NCBI GenBank assembly: GCA_021818285.1 | Contig: JAKAEO010000016.1 | Coordinates: 1-33,564 of the forward strand | DNA: 33,564 nucleotides | Source: Myxococcales bacterium | Lineage (GTDB): Bacteria > Myxococcota > Myxococcia > Myxococcales > Anaeromyxobacteraceae | Direction of reading: 5' to 3' | Shown here: positions 23,987-32,089 of the stretch, piece by piece | How the letters are laid out: each line of letters starts with the position of its first letter | Position numbering within the stretch: position 1 is the stretch's first letter | The notes under the pieces: generated by a model | The model's database searches: none | Told to the model about the DNA's origin: nothing | What the model saw: the letters and a program-made list of their open reading frames with translations, nothing else | Made by a program: the position numbers and the translations under genes

Positions 23987-24835
23987 CTACCCGAACTTCC
24001 CGGTGACGTAGTCCTCGGTGCGCTGCTTGCGCGGGGCGGTGAAGATCCGGTCGGTCGGCCCCACCTCGATCAGGTCGCCCATGTAGAAGAAGGCGGTCTG
24101 GTCGGAGACCCGGGCCGCCTGCTGCATGTTGTGGGTGACGATGACGATGGTGTAGCGGGCCTTCAGCTCGTGCAGCAGGTCCTCCACCTTGGCGGTGGCG
24201 ATGGGGTCGAGGGCGCTGGCCGGCTCGTCCATGAGCAGCACCTCCGGCTCCACCGCCAGGGCCCGGGCGATGCAGAGCCGCTGCTGCTGGCCGCCGGAGA
24301 GGGAGAGCGCCGAGGCGCCGAGCCGGTCCTTCACCTCGTCCCAGAGCGCGGCCTGGCGCAGGCAGCGCTCGACGATCTCGCCGTGGTTCCCGGCGATCCC
24401 GTTGAGGCGGAGCCCGGCGGCGACGTTGTCGCGGATGGACATCGTCGGGAACGGGTTGGGGCGCTGGAACACCATCCCCACCCGGCGCCGCAGCAGCACC
24501 GGGTCGACGTCGCCGGCGTTCAGGTCGTCGCCGTCGAGCAGCAGCTTGCCGCGGGCCCAGGCGCCCGGCACCAGCTCGTGCATCCGGTTCAGGCAGCGCA
24601 GGAAGGTGGACTTCCCGCAGCCCGAGGGGCCGATCACCGCGAGGATGCTCCTCTCCGGGACCGCCAGGTCCACGTCCCGGAGGACGGTGGCCCTGCCGAA
24701 GCCCGCGGCCAGGTGCTCGACGACCAGCTTCGGGGCGGGGGCGAGGGTGCTCCGGACCGCCTCCCCGGCGACGGCCGCGGGGGCGGCGGCCTCGGGCGGC
24801 CGGACCAGCATGGACATGGGGCGGGCGGTCTCCAT
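23987..24835 (-). CDS. pstB: Phosphate ABC transporter ATP-binding protein PstB
   Basis: 282 aa; energises high-affinity phosphate import at the inner membrane. Walker [10 protein letters not shown] (69-77), the PstB-specific [17 protein letters not shown], signature [16 protein letters not shown], Walker [14 protein letters not shown] and switch [14 protein letters not shown] are all intact, with the typical end [11 protein letters not shown]. The ATG at 24835 shares one base with the pstA stop (TGATG), giving coupling. The first 35 residues are an Ala/Pro-rich extension not found in E. coli PstB; an ATG a few codons in is an alternative start. Confidence 0.96.
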   Translation of the reverse strand: METARPMSMLVRPPEAAAPAAVAGEAVRSTLAPAPKLVVEHLAAGFGRATVLRDVDLAVPERSILAVIGPSGCGKSTFLRCLNRMHELVPGAWARGKLLLDGDDLNAGDVDPVLLRRRVGMVFQRPNPFPTMSIRDNVAAGLRLNGIAGNHGEIVERCLRQAALWDEVKDRLGASALSLSGGQQQRLCIARALAVEPEVLLMDEPASALDPIATAKVEDLLHELKARYTIVIVTHNMQQAARVSDQTAFFYMGDLIEVGPTDRIFTAPRKQRTEDYVTGKFG

Positions 24836-25680
24836 CAGCGGGCTCCTCGGAGGCGACCGCGCGCCAGCACGCGGGCGAACAGGTTCAGGGCGCCGACCAG
24901 CAGCAGCAGCACCAGGGCGGCCGTCCAGGCCTTCCGGTGCCAGTCCTCGTAGGGGCTGATGGCGTAGTTGAAGATCTGCACGGTGAGCGAGGCGGTGGGC
25001 TGGTCGGGCCGCGCGTTCCAGTACTGGTTGTTGAGCGCGGTGAAGAGCAGCGGGGCGGTCTCCCCGGCGGCGCGGGCCACCGCCAGCAGCACCGCGGTGA
25101 GGAGCCCGGGCAGCGCCGTGCGCAGCACCACCCGCAGGCTGGTCCGCCACTGGGCCACGCCCAGCGCCAGCGAGGCCTCCCGGAGCGTGGAGGGGACCAG
25201 CCGCACGAACTCCTCCGCGGCGCGGGCCAGGGGCGGGACCATGAGCAGCGCCAGCGACAGGGCGCCGGCCAGCGCCGAGAAGCGCTTCATGGGCACGACC
25301 ACCAGGCCGTAGGCGACGATGCCCACCACGATCGACGGGACGCCGGACAGCACCTCGGTGGTGAAGCGGACGACCGAGCCGACCTTCCCGTCGCCCTTCT
25401 CGGCGAGGAAGACGCCGGCGCCCACGCCCACCGGGACCGCCAGCAGGCTGGCCATGCCCACCATCAGCAACGTGCCGGCGATGGCGTTGCCGACGCCGCC
25501 GCCGGGCTCCCCGATCGGCGCCGGCAGGTCCACGAAGAAGCGGGGCGAGAGGCCGGCGCCGCCCTTGGACACCACCAGCCAGAGCAGCGAGAGGAGCGGC
25601 AGCAGCGCGGCGACCACCGCCAGGCCGCAGATCGCGGTCCAGGCCAGGTTCCGCGCCTTCCGGAGGCGGAAGCTCCTCAT
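24835..25680 (-). CDS. pstA: Phosphate ABC transporter permease PstA
   Basis: 281-aa inner-membrane permease with six helices (for example [19 protein letters not shown] and [20 protein letters not shown]). [20 protein letters not shown] and the EAA loop [22 protein letters not shown] (about residues 190-212), which contacts PstB, are characteristic, as is [19 protein letters not shown]. The ATG at 25680 overlaps the pstC stop as ATGA, so the two subunits are made together. Confidence 0.95.
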   Translation of the reverse strand: MRSFRLRKARNLAWTAICGLAVVAALLPLLSLLWLVVSKGGAGLSPRFFVDLPAPIGEPGGGVGNAIAGTLLMVGMASLLAVPVGVGAGVFLAEKGDGKVGSVVRFTTEVLSGVPSIVVGIVAYGLVVVPMKRFSALAGALSLALLMVPPLARAAEEFVRLVPSTLREASLALGVAQWRTSLRVVLRTALPGLLTAVLLAVARAAGETAPLLFTALNNQYWNARPDQPTASLTVQIFNYAISPYEDWHRKAWTAALVLLLLVGALNLFARVLARGRLRGAR

Positions 25681-26654
25681 GCCCGCGCCCCCGCCGGACC
25701 GCGGGCCACCGCGCGGACCAGGATCCGGGCGGCGGCGCTGAGGAGCAGGGTGATGCCGAAGAGCACCAGCGCCAGCCCGGCCAGCGCCCCGGTGTGGAGC
25801 TCGCTCGTCGCCTCGGCGAACTCGTTGGCGATCACCGCCGGGAGGGTGTAGCCGGGGGCGAAGAGCGAGGCGTGGATCTCCGGCGAGTTCCCGATGACCA
25901 TGGTGACGGCCATGGTCTCGCCCAGGGCCCGGGCCAGGCCGAGCAGCGCGGCGCCGATGATGCCGGGCCGGCCGTAGGGGAGCACCGCCAGGCGGATCGC
26001 CTCCCAGCGGGTGGCGCCGAGCGCCAGCGCCCCCTCCTTGAGGGGCGGCGGGACGGTCTTCAGCACCTCGATGGTCACCGAGGCGATGGTGGGCAGGATC
26101 ATCACCGCCAGGATGATCCCGGCGGCGAGGAAGCCGAGCCCGAGCGGCGGGCCGCGGAAGAGCGGCAGGAACCCGAGGAAGCGGCCCAGCAGCGGCTCCA
26201 CCGTGCCGCGCAGCAGCGGGACCAGAACGAAGAGCCCCCACAGGCCGTAGACGACGCTGGGGATGGCGGCCAGCGTCTCGATGGCGAAGCCCACCACCGG
26301 CCGCAGCCGCTTCGGCCCCATCTCCGAGAGGAACAGCGCCAGGCCCACCGAGACCGGCAACGCCAGCGCGATGGCCACGGCGCTCGTCACCAGCGTGCCG
26401 TAGACGAAGGGCAGCGCGCCGAAGGAGCCCGAGACCGGATCCCAGTCGGAGCCCAGCAGGTAGGAGACCAGGCCGAGCTTCTCCAGCGCCGGGGCGGCGA
26501 CCTGCGAGAGCTTCAGCACGACGATGCCGGCCACGAGAATGGCGCTGCCGCCCATGAGGTACAGGGCGGCGCTCCAGGCCCGGTCGGCCGGGTTCGACCC
26601 CCGCGGCGCCCCGTGCGGGCGCCGCGGGGAGGCTCCGTCGCTACTTGGTCGCAA
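25677..26654 (-). CDS. pstC: Phosphate ABC transporter permease PstC
   Basis: 325-aa inner-membrane permease, partner of PstA. After a polar N-terminal extension comes [19 protein letters not shown] (TM1), then [47 protein letters not shown] and the EAA loop [22 protein letters not shown], ending with [19 protein letters not shown]. The only upstream start in frame is TTG at 26654, overlapping the end of pstS by 14 bp, so translation is probably coupled. No better ATG or GTG precedes TM1. Confidence 0.93.
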   Translation of the reverse strand: MRPSSDGASPRRPHGAPRGSNPADRAWSAALYLMGGSAILVAGIVVLKLSQVAAPALEKLGLVSYLLGSDWDPVSGSFGALPFVYGTLVTSAVAIALALPVSVGLALFLSEMGPKRLRPVVGFAIETLAAIPSVVYGLWGLFVLVPLLRGTVEPLLGRFLGFLPLFRGPPLGLGFLAAGIILAVMILPTIASVTIEVLKTVPPPLKEGALALGATRWEAIRLAVLPYGRPGIIGAALLGLARALGETMAVTMVIGNSPEIHASLFAPGYTLPAVIANEFAEATSELHTGALAGLALVLFGITLLLSAAARILVRAVARGPAGARA

Positions 26655-27678
26655 TCTTGACCGGCTTTCCCTGCACCGTCAGGGACTCGATGGTCTTCTC
26701 GACCATGTGGACCACCTTGGCGGGCAGCGGGGCGTAGTCGAGGGGCGCCGCGTCCTTCTGGCCCTGGTGCGTCGCCCACCAGAGGAACTTCACCAGCGCC
26801 TCGCCCTTCTTGGCGTCGGCCAGGTCCCTGTGGACGAGCAGGTAGGTGAAGGAGGCGATCGGCCAGGCCTCCTTGCCCGAGGCGTTGGTGATGGAGACGC
26901 GGTAGTCGGCCGGCATGGCGACGCCGGCGGCCGAGGCCGAGGTGGACGCCAGGGTCGGCAGGAGGTAGTGGCCGTCCTTGTTGCGCAGCTGGGCCAGCGG
27001 CAGCTTGTTCTGGTTGGCGTAGGCCAGCTCGACGTAGCCGATGGCGCCGGGGTTCTGCTTCACCAGGCCGGTGACGCCGTCGTTGCCCTTGCCGCCGAGC
27101 CCCACCGGCCACTTCACGCTGGTCCCCTTGCCCACCTTCGCCGCCCACTCGGGCGAGACCTTGGAGAGGTAGTCGGTGAAGCCGTAGCTGGTCCCGGACC
27201 CGTCGGAGCGGTGGGCGACGGTGATGGCGGTGTCGGGGAGCTTCACCCCGGGGTTCAGCTTCGCCAGCGCCGGGTCGTTCCACGTCGCGATCTTGCCGAG
27301 GAAGATGTCGGCGAGCGCCTCCGGGGTGAGCTTGAGCGACTTCACCGGGGCGTTGTAGGTCACCACCACCGCGCCCAGCACGGTGGGGATGTGCACCACG
27401 TCGGGGATCTTGGCGATCTGCTCGTCGCTCAGCGGGGCGTCCGAGGCGCCGAAGTCCACGGTGCCGTTGGTGATCTGCTGGATGCCGCCGCCCGAGCCGA
27501 TGGCCTGGTAGTTGAAGGCCAGCTCCGGGTGCAGCCGGTGGTACTCGGCGAACCACTTGGTGTAGAGCGGCGCCGGGAAGGTGGCGCCCGCGCCGTTGAT
27601 GAGCAGCGAGTCGGCGCGGGCGGTGCCCGCGGCGAACAGGAGAGCGGCAAGGGCGACGAGAGTCTTCTTCGAGTTCAT
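26641..27678 (-). CDS. pstS: Phosphate ABC transporter substrate-binding protein PstS
   Basis: 345-aa periplasmic phosphate receptor. The signal peptide MNSKKTLVALAALLFAAGTARA is followed by LLINGAGATFPAPLYTKWFAEYH, the standard PstS opening. Phosphate-contacting stretches are visible: IGSGGGIQQI (about residues 61-70), DFGASDAPL and VAHRSDGSGTSYGFTDYLS. ATG 27678 lies behind an AGGAGGAG ribosome site. It begins the pstSCAB-phoU run, and a PhoB-like repeat with a well-placed -10 lies upstream, so strong induction in low phosphate is expected. Confidence 0.96.
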   Translation of the reverse strand: MNSKKTLVALAALLFAAGTARADSLLINGAGATFPAPLYTKWFAEYHRLHPELAFNYQAIGSGGGIQQITNGTVDFGASDAPLSDEQIAKIPDVVHIPTVLGAVVVTYNAPVKSLKLTPEALADIFLGKIATWNDPALAKLNPGVKLPDTAITVAHRSDGSGTSYGFTDYLSKVSPEWAAKVGKGTSVKWPVGLGGKGNDGVTGLVKQNPGAIGYVELAYANQNKLPLAQLRNKDGHYLLPTLASTSASAAGVAMPADYRVSITNASGKEAWPIASFTYLLVHRDLADAKKGEALVKFLWWATHQGQKDAAPLDYAPLPAKVVHMVEKTIESLTVQGKPVKIATK

Positions 27679-27729
27679 GTCTGGACTCCTCCTCCGGAGC
27701 CCGTTCGTGCGGTCCTCGGGTTCGCCCCC

Positions 27730-27773
27730 GATCTAGCGAGCCCAGGTGACGGAATCGTGACGAGAGGGTGAGG
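27730..27773 (-). promoter_or_regulatory. Putative PhoB box and -10 for pstS
   Basis: On the minus strand three 11-bp units follow one another: CCTCACCCTCT (27773-27763), CGTCACGATTC (27762-27752) and CGTCACCTGGG (27751-27741). The last heptamer is followed by 9 bases and TAGATC (27735-27730) as the -10. This is the arrangement of a PhoB-activated promoter with the box replacing the -35. The leader would be about 45 bases. Confidence 0.6.
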
Positions 27774-27795
27774 AACGCGTTGCGTCACGGGAAGG

Positions 27796-28935
27796 TCACG
27801 CGGCCGGGAGCCGCACCCAGAACCGGCTGCCCCCCGCGCCCGACTCGACCCCGACCTCGCCCCGCTGGGCCTGGACCAGGTGCTTCACGATGGCCAGCCC
27901 CACCCCGGTGCCGCCCTGGTCGCGCGAGCGTCCGGCGTCGGCCCGGTAGAACCGCTCGAAGAGCCGCTCCAGGTGGTGCCGCTCGATGCCCGGCCCGGTG
28001 TCGGACACCGACAGGACCACCCGCTCCTCCTCGCGCGCCGCCGAGAGCGTCACCGCGCCACCCCGGGGGGTGTACTTCACCGCGTTGTCGAGCAGGTTCA
28101 CCAGCACCTGCTCCAGGGCCCGCGGATCGGCGCGCACCGTCATCCCCGGCGCCGGCGCCCGGCGGAGCTCCACGCCCTTCTCGCGGGCCTGCGGGGCCAG
28201 CAGGTCGCCCGCGGCCCGCAGCGCCTGCTCGACCTCCACGTCGGCGGGCTGCATGGCCCACTGGCCCGACTCGATGCGGGAGAGGTCGAGGAGGTCGCGG
28301 GTGAGCCGGCCCAGCCGGTCGGCCTGGCGGGCGATCATCTCCACGAAGGTGCGGGCCGCGGCCGGATCCTGGAGGGCTCCCAGCAGCAGGGTCTCGGCGG
28401 CGCCGTGGATGGCGGCCACCGGCGTGCGCAGCTCGTGGGAGGCGTTGGCGACGAAGTCGCGCCGCGCCTGCTCCGCCCGCCGCGCCTCGCTCACGTCCTC
28501 GAGGATGAGGAGGACCTCGCCGCGCAGCAGCGGCTGCGCCAGGGCGACGTAGACGCGGCGGGGCGCCGGCAGCTCCAGCTCGACGCGCTTGGCGTGCCCC
28601 TCGAGGGCCCGCTTCACCGCCTCGGCGAGGTCGGCGGCCCGCGTGACCTGGAGGGGCGTCATCCCCACGGCGCGCCCGGTGGGGGAGAGCGCCTCCAGCC
28701 GGGCGTTGGCGGCCCGGATGGTCCCGTCGCGGGCCACCACCCCGGCGGCGTCGGGCATGGCGAAGAGCAGCTCGCGCTCCGGCTCCTCCCGCGGGTGCAG
28801 CTGCTCCTCCCGCCGGCGCAGCAGGTCGCTGAGCCGCAGCAGCTCCGGGGGCAGCGCGGCCCGCGGCCCCCCCGCCGCCTCGGCCTCCAGCGCCCGGAGC
28901 GCCTCCTTGAGCAGGCCGCGGCCGGTGAGTGCCAC
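27796..28935 (-). CDS. phoR: PhoR-like sensor histidine kinase, lacking membrane segments
   Basis: 379-aa kinase. It has a helical N-terminus, a PAS domain (about residues 50-145: LFAMPDAAGVVARDGTIRAANARLEALS), HisKA with FVANASHELRTPVAAI (His167), and HATPase_c with the N-box VNLLDNAVKYTP, SDTGPGI and GGTGVGLAIVKHLV. The phosphatase/kinase core is standard for PhoR. It lacks the usual N-terminal transmembrane helices, and since GTG 28935 lies 3 bp after the phoB stop there is no room for a longer version. It would be cytoplasmic, taking its signal from PstB/PhoU rather than through a membrane anchor. A plus-oriented GTCAC pair overlaps its stop. Confidence 0.88.
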   Translation of the reverse strand: MALTGRGLLKEALRALEAEAAGGPRAALPPELLRLSDLLRRREEQLHPREEPERELLFAMPDAAGVVARDGTIRAANARLEALSPTGRAVGMTPLQVTRAADLAEAVKRALEGHAKRVELELPAPRRVYVALAQPLLRGEVLLILEDVSEARRAEQARRDFVANASHELRTPVAAIHGAAETLLLGALQDPAAARTFVEMIARQADRLGRLTRDLLDLSRIESGQWAMQPADVEVEQALRAAGDLLAPQAREKGVELRRAPAPGMTVRADPRALEQVLVNLLDNAVKYTPRGGAVTLSAAREEERVVLSVSDTGPGIERHHLERLFERFYRADAGRSRDQGGTGVGLAIVKHLVQAQRGEVGVESGAGGSRFWVRLPAA

Positions 28936-28938
28936 CGC

Positions 28939-29640
28939 TCACCCCTTCTCGGCCGGATCGACCAGGCGGTAGCCGACGCCGCGGACCGTCTCCAGCAGCT
29001 CCCGGGCCTCGCCCAGCTTCTCGCGGAGCCGCTTCACGTGGGTGTCCACGGTGCGGGTCTCGAGGTCGGGCGACATCTCCCAGACGTCGGCGAGCAGCTG
29101 CTCGCGCGACTGCACCCGCCCGGCCCGGGCCATCAGCGTCGAGAGCAACCGGAACTCCAGCGGCGTGAGCGGCAGCTCCTCCGCGCCCACGAAGGCGCGG
29201 TGGGCCTCGGCGTCCAGCCGGATCGGCCCCACCCGCTCCGGGGCCGCCTCGACCGGCGCCGCGGTCGAGCGGCGCAGCACCGCCTGCAGCCGCAGCGTCA
29301 GCTCCCGCACGCTGAAGGGCTTGGTGACGTAGTCGTCGGCCCCCAGCTCGAAGCCGACCACGCGGTCCACCTCCTCCCCCTTGGCGGTGAGCATCACCAC
29401 CGGGACGTTCCGGGTGCGCTCCGCTCCCTTGATGCGGCGGCACACCTCGGTCCCGGGCAGGTCGGGCAGCATCAGGTCCAGCACCACCAGGTCGGGGACC
29501 CGGCGGCGGACGTGGGCCAGCGCCTCCTCGGCGGTGGAGGCGAGCAGGGTCTCGAAGCCGGCCTGGCGCAGGTTGAAGTCGAGCAGGGAGAGCAGGTCGC
29601 GCTCGTCCTCGACGATGAGTACGCTGGACACGGCACCCAT
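28939..29640 (-). CDS. phoB: Phosphate regulon response regulator PhoB
   Basis: 233-aa OmpR-family regulator. The receiver domain has VLIVEDERDLLSLL, the phosphoacceptor Asp55 in LVVLDLMLPDLPG, Thr85 in VVMLTAKG and Lys107 in DDYVTKPFS. The winged-helix domain (about 135-230) has LTPLEFRLLSTLMARAGRVQSREQLL, DTHVKRLREKLG and VRGVGYRL. It is the first gene of the pho-pst cluster. I choose ATG 29640; GTG 29631 is nearly as good, and neither has a clear Shine-Dalgarno, so the message may be leaderless or nearly so. A PhoB-like repeat upstream suggests autoregulation. PhoB should bind the other repeats described in this window. Confidence 0.93.
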   Translation of the reverse strand: MGAVSSVLIVEDERDLLSLLDFNLRQAGFETLLASTAEEALAHVRRRVPDLVVLDLMLPDLPGTEVCRRIKGAERTRNVPVVMLTAKGEEVDRVVGFELGADDYVTKPFSVRELTLRLQAVLRRSTAAPVEAAPERVGPIRLDAEAHRAFVGAEELPLTPLEFRLLSTLMARAGRVQSREQLLADVWEMSPDLETRTVDTHVKRLREKLGEARELLETVRGVGYRLVDPAEKG

Positions 29641-29659
29641 AGAGCACGAGAAGGTGGCC

Positions 29660-29692
29660 GTCGTGCAACGTTCCCGTGTCATGGGCGTGACG
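29660..29692 (-). promoter_or_regulatory. Putative PhoB box before phoB
   Basis: Minus-strand units CGTCACGCCCA (29692-29682), TGACACGGGAA (29681-29671) and CGTTGCACGAC (29670-29660) are in 11-bp phase. The first matches the pstS unit; the next two are weaker. No convincing -10 follows. This would allow autoregulation of phoBR. Confidence 0.4.
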
Positions 29693-29719
29693 GGATCGCG
29701 CTCCCCCGGGAGGGGCGCC

Positions 29720-29789
29720 TGGCATCCCTCCCACGCGGGACCTATCATCTGATCGGGGAGTTCCGGCGCTCCCGGGCCGCGGGCCCGGG
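29720..29789 (+). promoter_or_regulatory. Possible promoter and leader hairpin of the diguanylate cyclase gene
   Basis: TGGCAT (29720-29725) and TATCAT (29743-29748), 17 bases apart, form a plausible sigma70-type promoter in the 195-bp gap between phoB and the cyclase gene. Downstream, CCCGGGCC-GCG-GGCCCGGG (29771-29789) is a perfect 8-bp inverted repeat that would fold in the leader, about 47 bases before the TTG start. Confidence 0.4.
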
Positions 29790-29835
29790 CCGCCGGTCCC
29801 GGGGATCGCCCCGAGGGGGGGCGTGGGAAGCGTCC

Positions 29836-30786
29836 TTGGTCAAGCCGCCGAAATTCCGGAAGGATGAGGAGGCCACGGTCCCGGCCGAGGGCCGGGACGG
29901 CCCTGGGCGCGGTCCGGGCGGCGGCCTGCTCGACGCCGTCGCCGGGTTCAGCCGCGGCGGGACCCTGCTGGTCTCCGTCGCGCTCACCGGCTGCGTCGCC
30001 GTCGGCGACCTGCTCACCGGCTCGGACGTGAACTTCACGCTCCTGTACCTGGGCCCCATCGGGCTGGCGACCTGGTTCTCCGGGTTCTGGGCGGCCACCG
30101 CCCTGTCGGTGGCCAGCGCGGTGCTCTCCACCGCCGTGGACGTCCTGGCCCGGCAGGAGCGGCTCCCCGCGGCGGTGATCGCCTGGAACGTCACCGTCCA
30201 GCTCGGCACCTTCATGGCGCTCGTGCTGCTGCTGGCGGCGCTGCAGGCTCGGCTGGCGGCCGAGCAGCAGGCGGCGCGCACCGACCCGCTCACCGCCGTC
30301 GCCAACCGGCGCGCCTTCCGGGAGATGGCGGCGGTGGAGCTGGAGCGGGCGCGGCGCACCGGCCGCCCGCTGACCGTGGCCTACCTGGACATCGACGACT
30401 TCAAGCGGGTGAACGACCAGCAGGGTCACGCCCGCGGCGACGCCCTGCTGGTGAGCCTGGCGGCGACGCTGCGCGGCGCCACCCGCGCCGTCGACGTGGT
30501 GGGCCGGCTGGGGGGCGACGAGTTCGGCCTGATGCTCGTCGAGACCGACGGCGCCGCGGCCGAGGCGTTGCTGGACCGCGTCCGCTCGGCGCTGGCGGCG
30601 GCCATCGCCGGGAACGGCTACGACGTCACCTTCAGCGTCGGCGCCGTCACCTTCCTCTCCCCGCCGCGATCGGTGGACGAGATGATGCTCCCCGCCGACC
30701 AGCTCATGTACGAGGCCAAGCGGAGCGGGAAGAACGCCGTCCGGCTCGACGTCCGGCCCCGCCCCGCCGCCGCCGGCAACGCCTGA
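29836..30786 (+). CDS. Membrane-bound GGDEF-domain diguanylate cyclase
   Basis: 316 aa. A charged N-terminus is followed by about four hydrophobic helices (residues about 40-137, for example GTLLVSVALTGCVAVGDLL and GTFMALVLLLAALQ), then a GGDEF domain from DPLTAVANRRAF (150-161). The active site GGDEF (226-230) is intact, with DIDDFKRVND for metal and GTP binding and an RxxD inhibitory site (RAVD, 217-220) at the correct distance, so it should make c-di-GMP with product feedback. The start is TTG 29836 with GGGAAG five bases upstream; no better start exists before the membrane region. Membrane region and signal are unidentified. It diverges from phoB. Confidence 0.88.
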   Translation: MVKPPKFRKDEEATVPAEGRDGPGRGPGGGLLDAVAGFSRGGTLLVSVALTGCVAVGDLLTGSDVNFTLLYLGPIGLATWFSGFWAATALSVASAVLSTAVDVLARQERLPAAVIAWNVTVQLGTFMALVLLLAALQARLAAEQQAARTDPLTAVANRRAFREMAAVELERARRTGRPLTVAYLDIDDFKRVNDQQGHARGDALLVSLAATLRGATRAVDVVGRLGGDEFGLMLVETDGAAAEALLDRVRSALAAAIAGNGYDVTFSVGAVTFLSPPRSVDEMMLPADQLMYEAKRSGKNAVRLDVRPRPAAAGNA

Positions 30787-30838
30787 CGCCGCGCGGCCCG
30801 CCTACCGCGGCCTCCCCGGGCCGGGTAAGGTGCGCGCC

Positions 30839-32089
30839 ATGCGCTTCTTCGCCACCTGCGCCAAGGGCACCGAGGGGGCCCTGCGGCGCGAGCTGTCGGC
30901 CCTCCGGCTCCACGCCGTCCGCGGCGAGCGCGGCGGCGTCTCCTTCGAGGGGAAGCTGGAGGCGGGCATGCAGGCCTGCCTCCACTCGCGGGTGGCGATG
31001 CGGGTGCTGCTGGAGCTGGGCCGCTTCCCGGCCGGCGACGCCGCCTCGCTCTACGACGGGGCCCGCGCCCTGCCCTGGGGCGACTGGCTCACCGACCGCA
31101 CCACCCTGGCGGTGGAGGCCACGGTGCGCGACGCCCCCGCCCTCTCCCACTCCGGCTTCGCCGCCCTCAAGGTGAAGGACGCGGTGGTGGACGCGCTGCG
31201 GGAGCGGCTCGGCGCCCGGCCCGACGTCGACCCGAAGGATCCGGACGTCCGCGTGGTGCTGCACCTGGCGGGCGGAGAGGCGGCCCTCTCGCTCGATCTC
31301 GCCGGCGAGCCGCTCCACCGGCGCGGCTACCGGGCGGTGACCGGCGTCGCGCCGCTCAAGGAGACGCTGGCGGCGGCGGTCCTGTCGCTGGGCGGCGTCG
31401 ACCCCGGGCTCCCCTTCCTCGACCCCATGTGCGGCTCGGGCACGCTGGCCATCGAGCAGGCGCTGGCGGCGCGGCGCATCGCGCCCGGACTGTCGCGCCC
31501 CATGGGCTTCCAGCGCTGGCCCGCCTACCGCGGCGGCCCGCAGTCGGCCTGGGACCGCCTGAAGGAGGCGGCGCGGGCCGCGGCCCTGCCCCGGGCCCCG
31601 GCGCCCATCGTGGCCCGCGACCTCCACCCCAAGGCGCTGGAGGCGGCGCGCCGGAACCTGGCAGCCGCGGGGGTGGCGGCCGACGTGCGGCTGGAGGCGG
31701 GCGACGCGCGGGAGGTGCAGCCCTTCGCCGGGCAGGGCACCCTCTGCACCAACCCGCCCTACGGCGAGCGGCTGGCGGGGCGCCTGGACGGGGAGGGCCG
31801 CGGGGAGGGCGCGCCGCGCGAGGCGCGGCGGCCGCCGGGCGAGGGGCGGCGCCGGGAGCGGCCCGGCGGGGCGCCGGAGGACCGCCGGGAGGCGGCCACC
31901 CGGCGGCGCAAGCTGGAGGGGCTCTACCGCGGGCTGGCCGAGGCGGTGCTGCGCTTCCACGGGTGGTCGGCGGTGCTGCTCTCCGGGAACCCGCAGCTCG
32001 AGCGCTCCTTCCCCTGGGCGCCGGAGGTGACGCACCGGCTGTGGAACGGGCCGCTCGAGGTCCGCCTGCTCCGGTACCGGATCCCCTAG
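30839..32089 (+). CDS. rlmL: RlmL-like 23S rRNA guanine-N2 methyltransferase
   Basis: 416 aa. An N-terminal THUMP region (about residues 40-150) is followed by the UPF0020 methyltransferase domain with FLDPMCGSGTLAIEQAL (193-209) and NPPYGERL (305-312). The core resembles the N-terminal half of E. coli RlmL, which makes m2G in 23S rRNA; the RlmK half is absent, as in many bacteria. Odd feature: directly after NPPYGERL lies an Arg/Gly/Glu-rich stretch of about 43 residues (314-356) with no hydrophobic residues to speak of, where relatives have a short loop. ATG 30839 is preferred, with AAGG upstream; a GTG three codons earlier is possible. Its stop shares CTAG with the convergent selenoprotein stop. 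Confidence 0.88.
   Translation: MRFFATCAKGTEGALRRELSALRLHAVRGERGGVSFEGKLEAGMQACLHSRVAMRVLLELGRFPAGDAASLYDGARALPWGDWLTDRTTLAVEATVRDAPALSHSGFAALKVKDAVVDALRERLGARPDVDPKDPDVRVVLHLAGGEAALSLDLAGEPLHRRGYRAVTGVAPLKETLAAAVLSLGGVDPGLPFLDPMCGSGTLAIEQALAARRIAPGLSRPMGFQRWPAYRGGPQSAWDRLKEAARAAALPRAPAPIVARDLHPKALEAARRNLAAAGVAADVRLEAGDAREVQPFAGQGTLCTNPPYGERLAGRLDGEGRGEGAPREARRPPGEGRRRERPGGAPEDRREAATRRRKLEGLYRGLAEAVLRFHGWSAVLLSGNPQLERSFPWAPEVTHRLWNGPLEVRLLRYRIP

Noticed and set aside
27784-27799. A plus-oriented GTCAC pair at 11-bp spacing overlapping the phoR stop.
   Set aside because: It points away from pstS and toward no gene start, so it is probably chance. It is a useful reminder that such repeats can occur by chance here.
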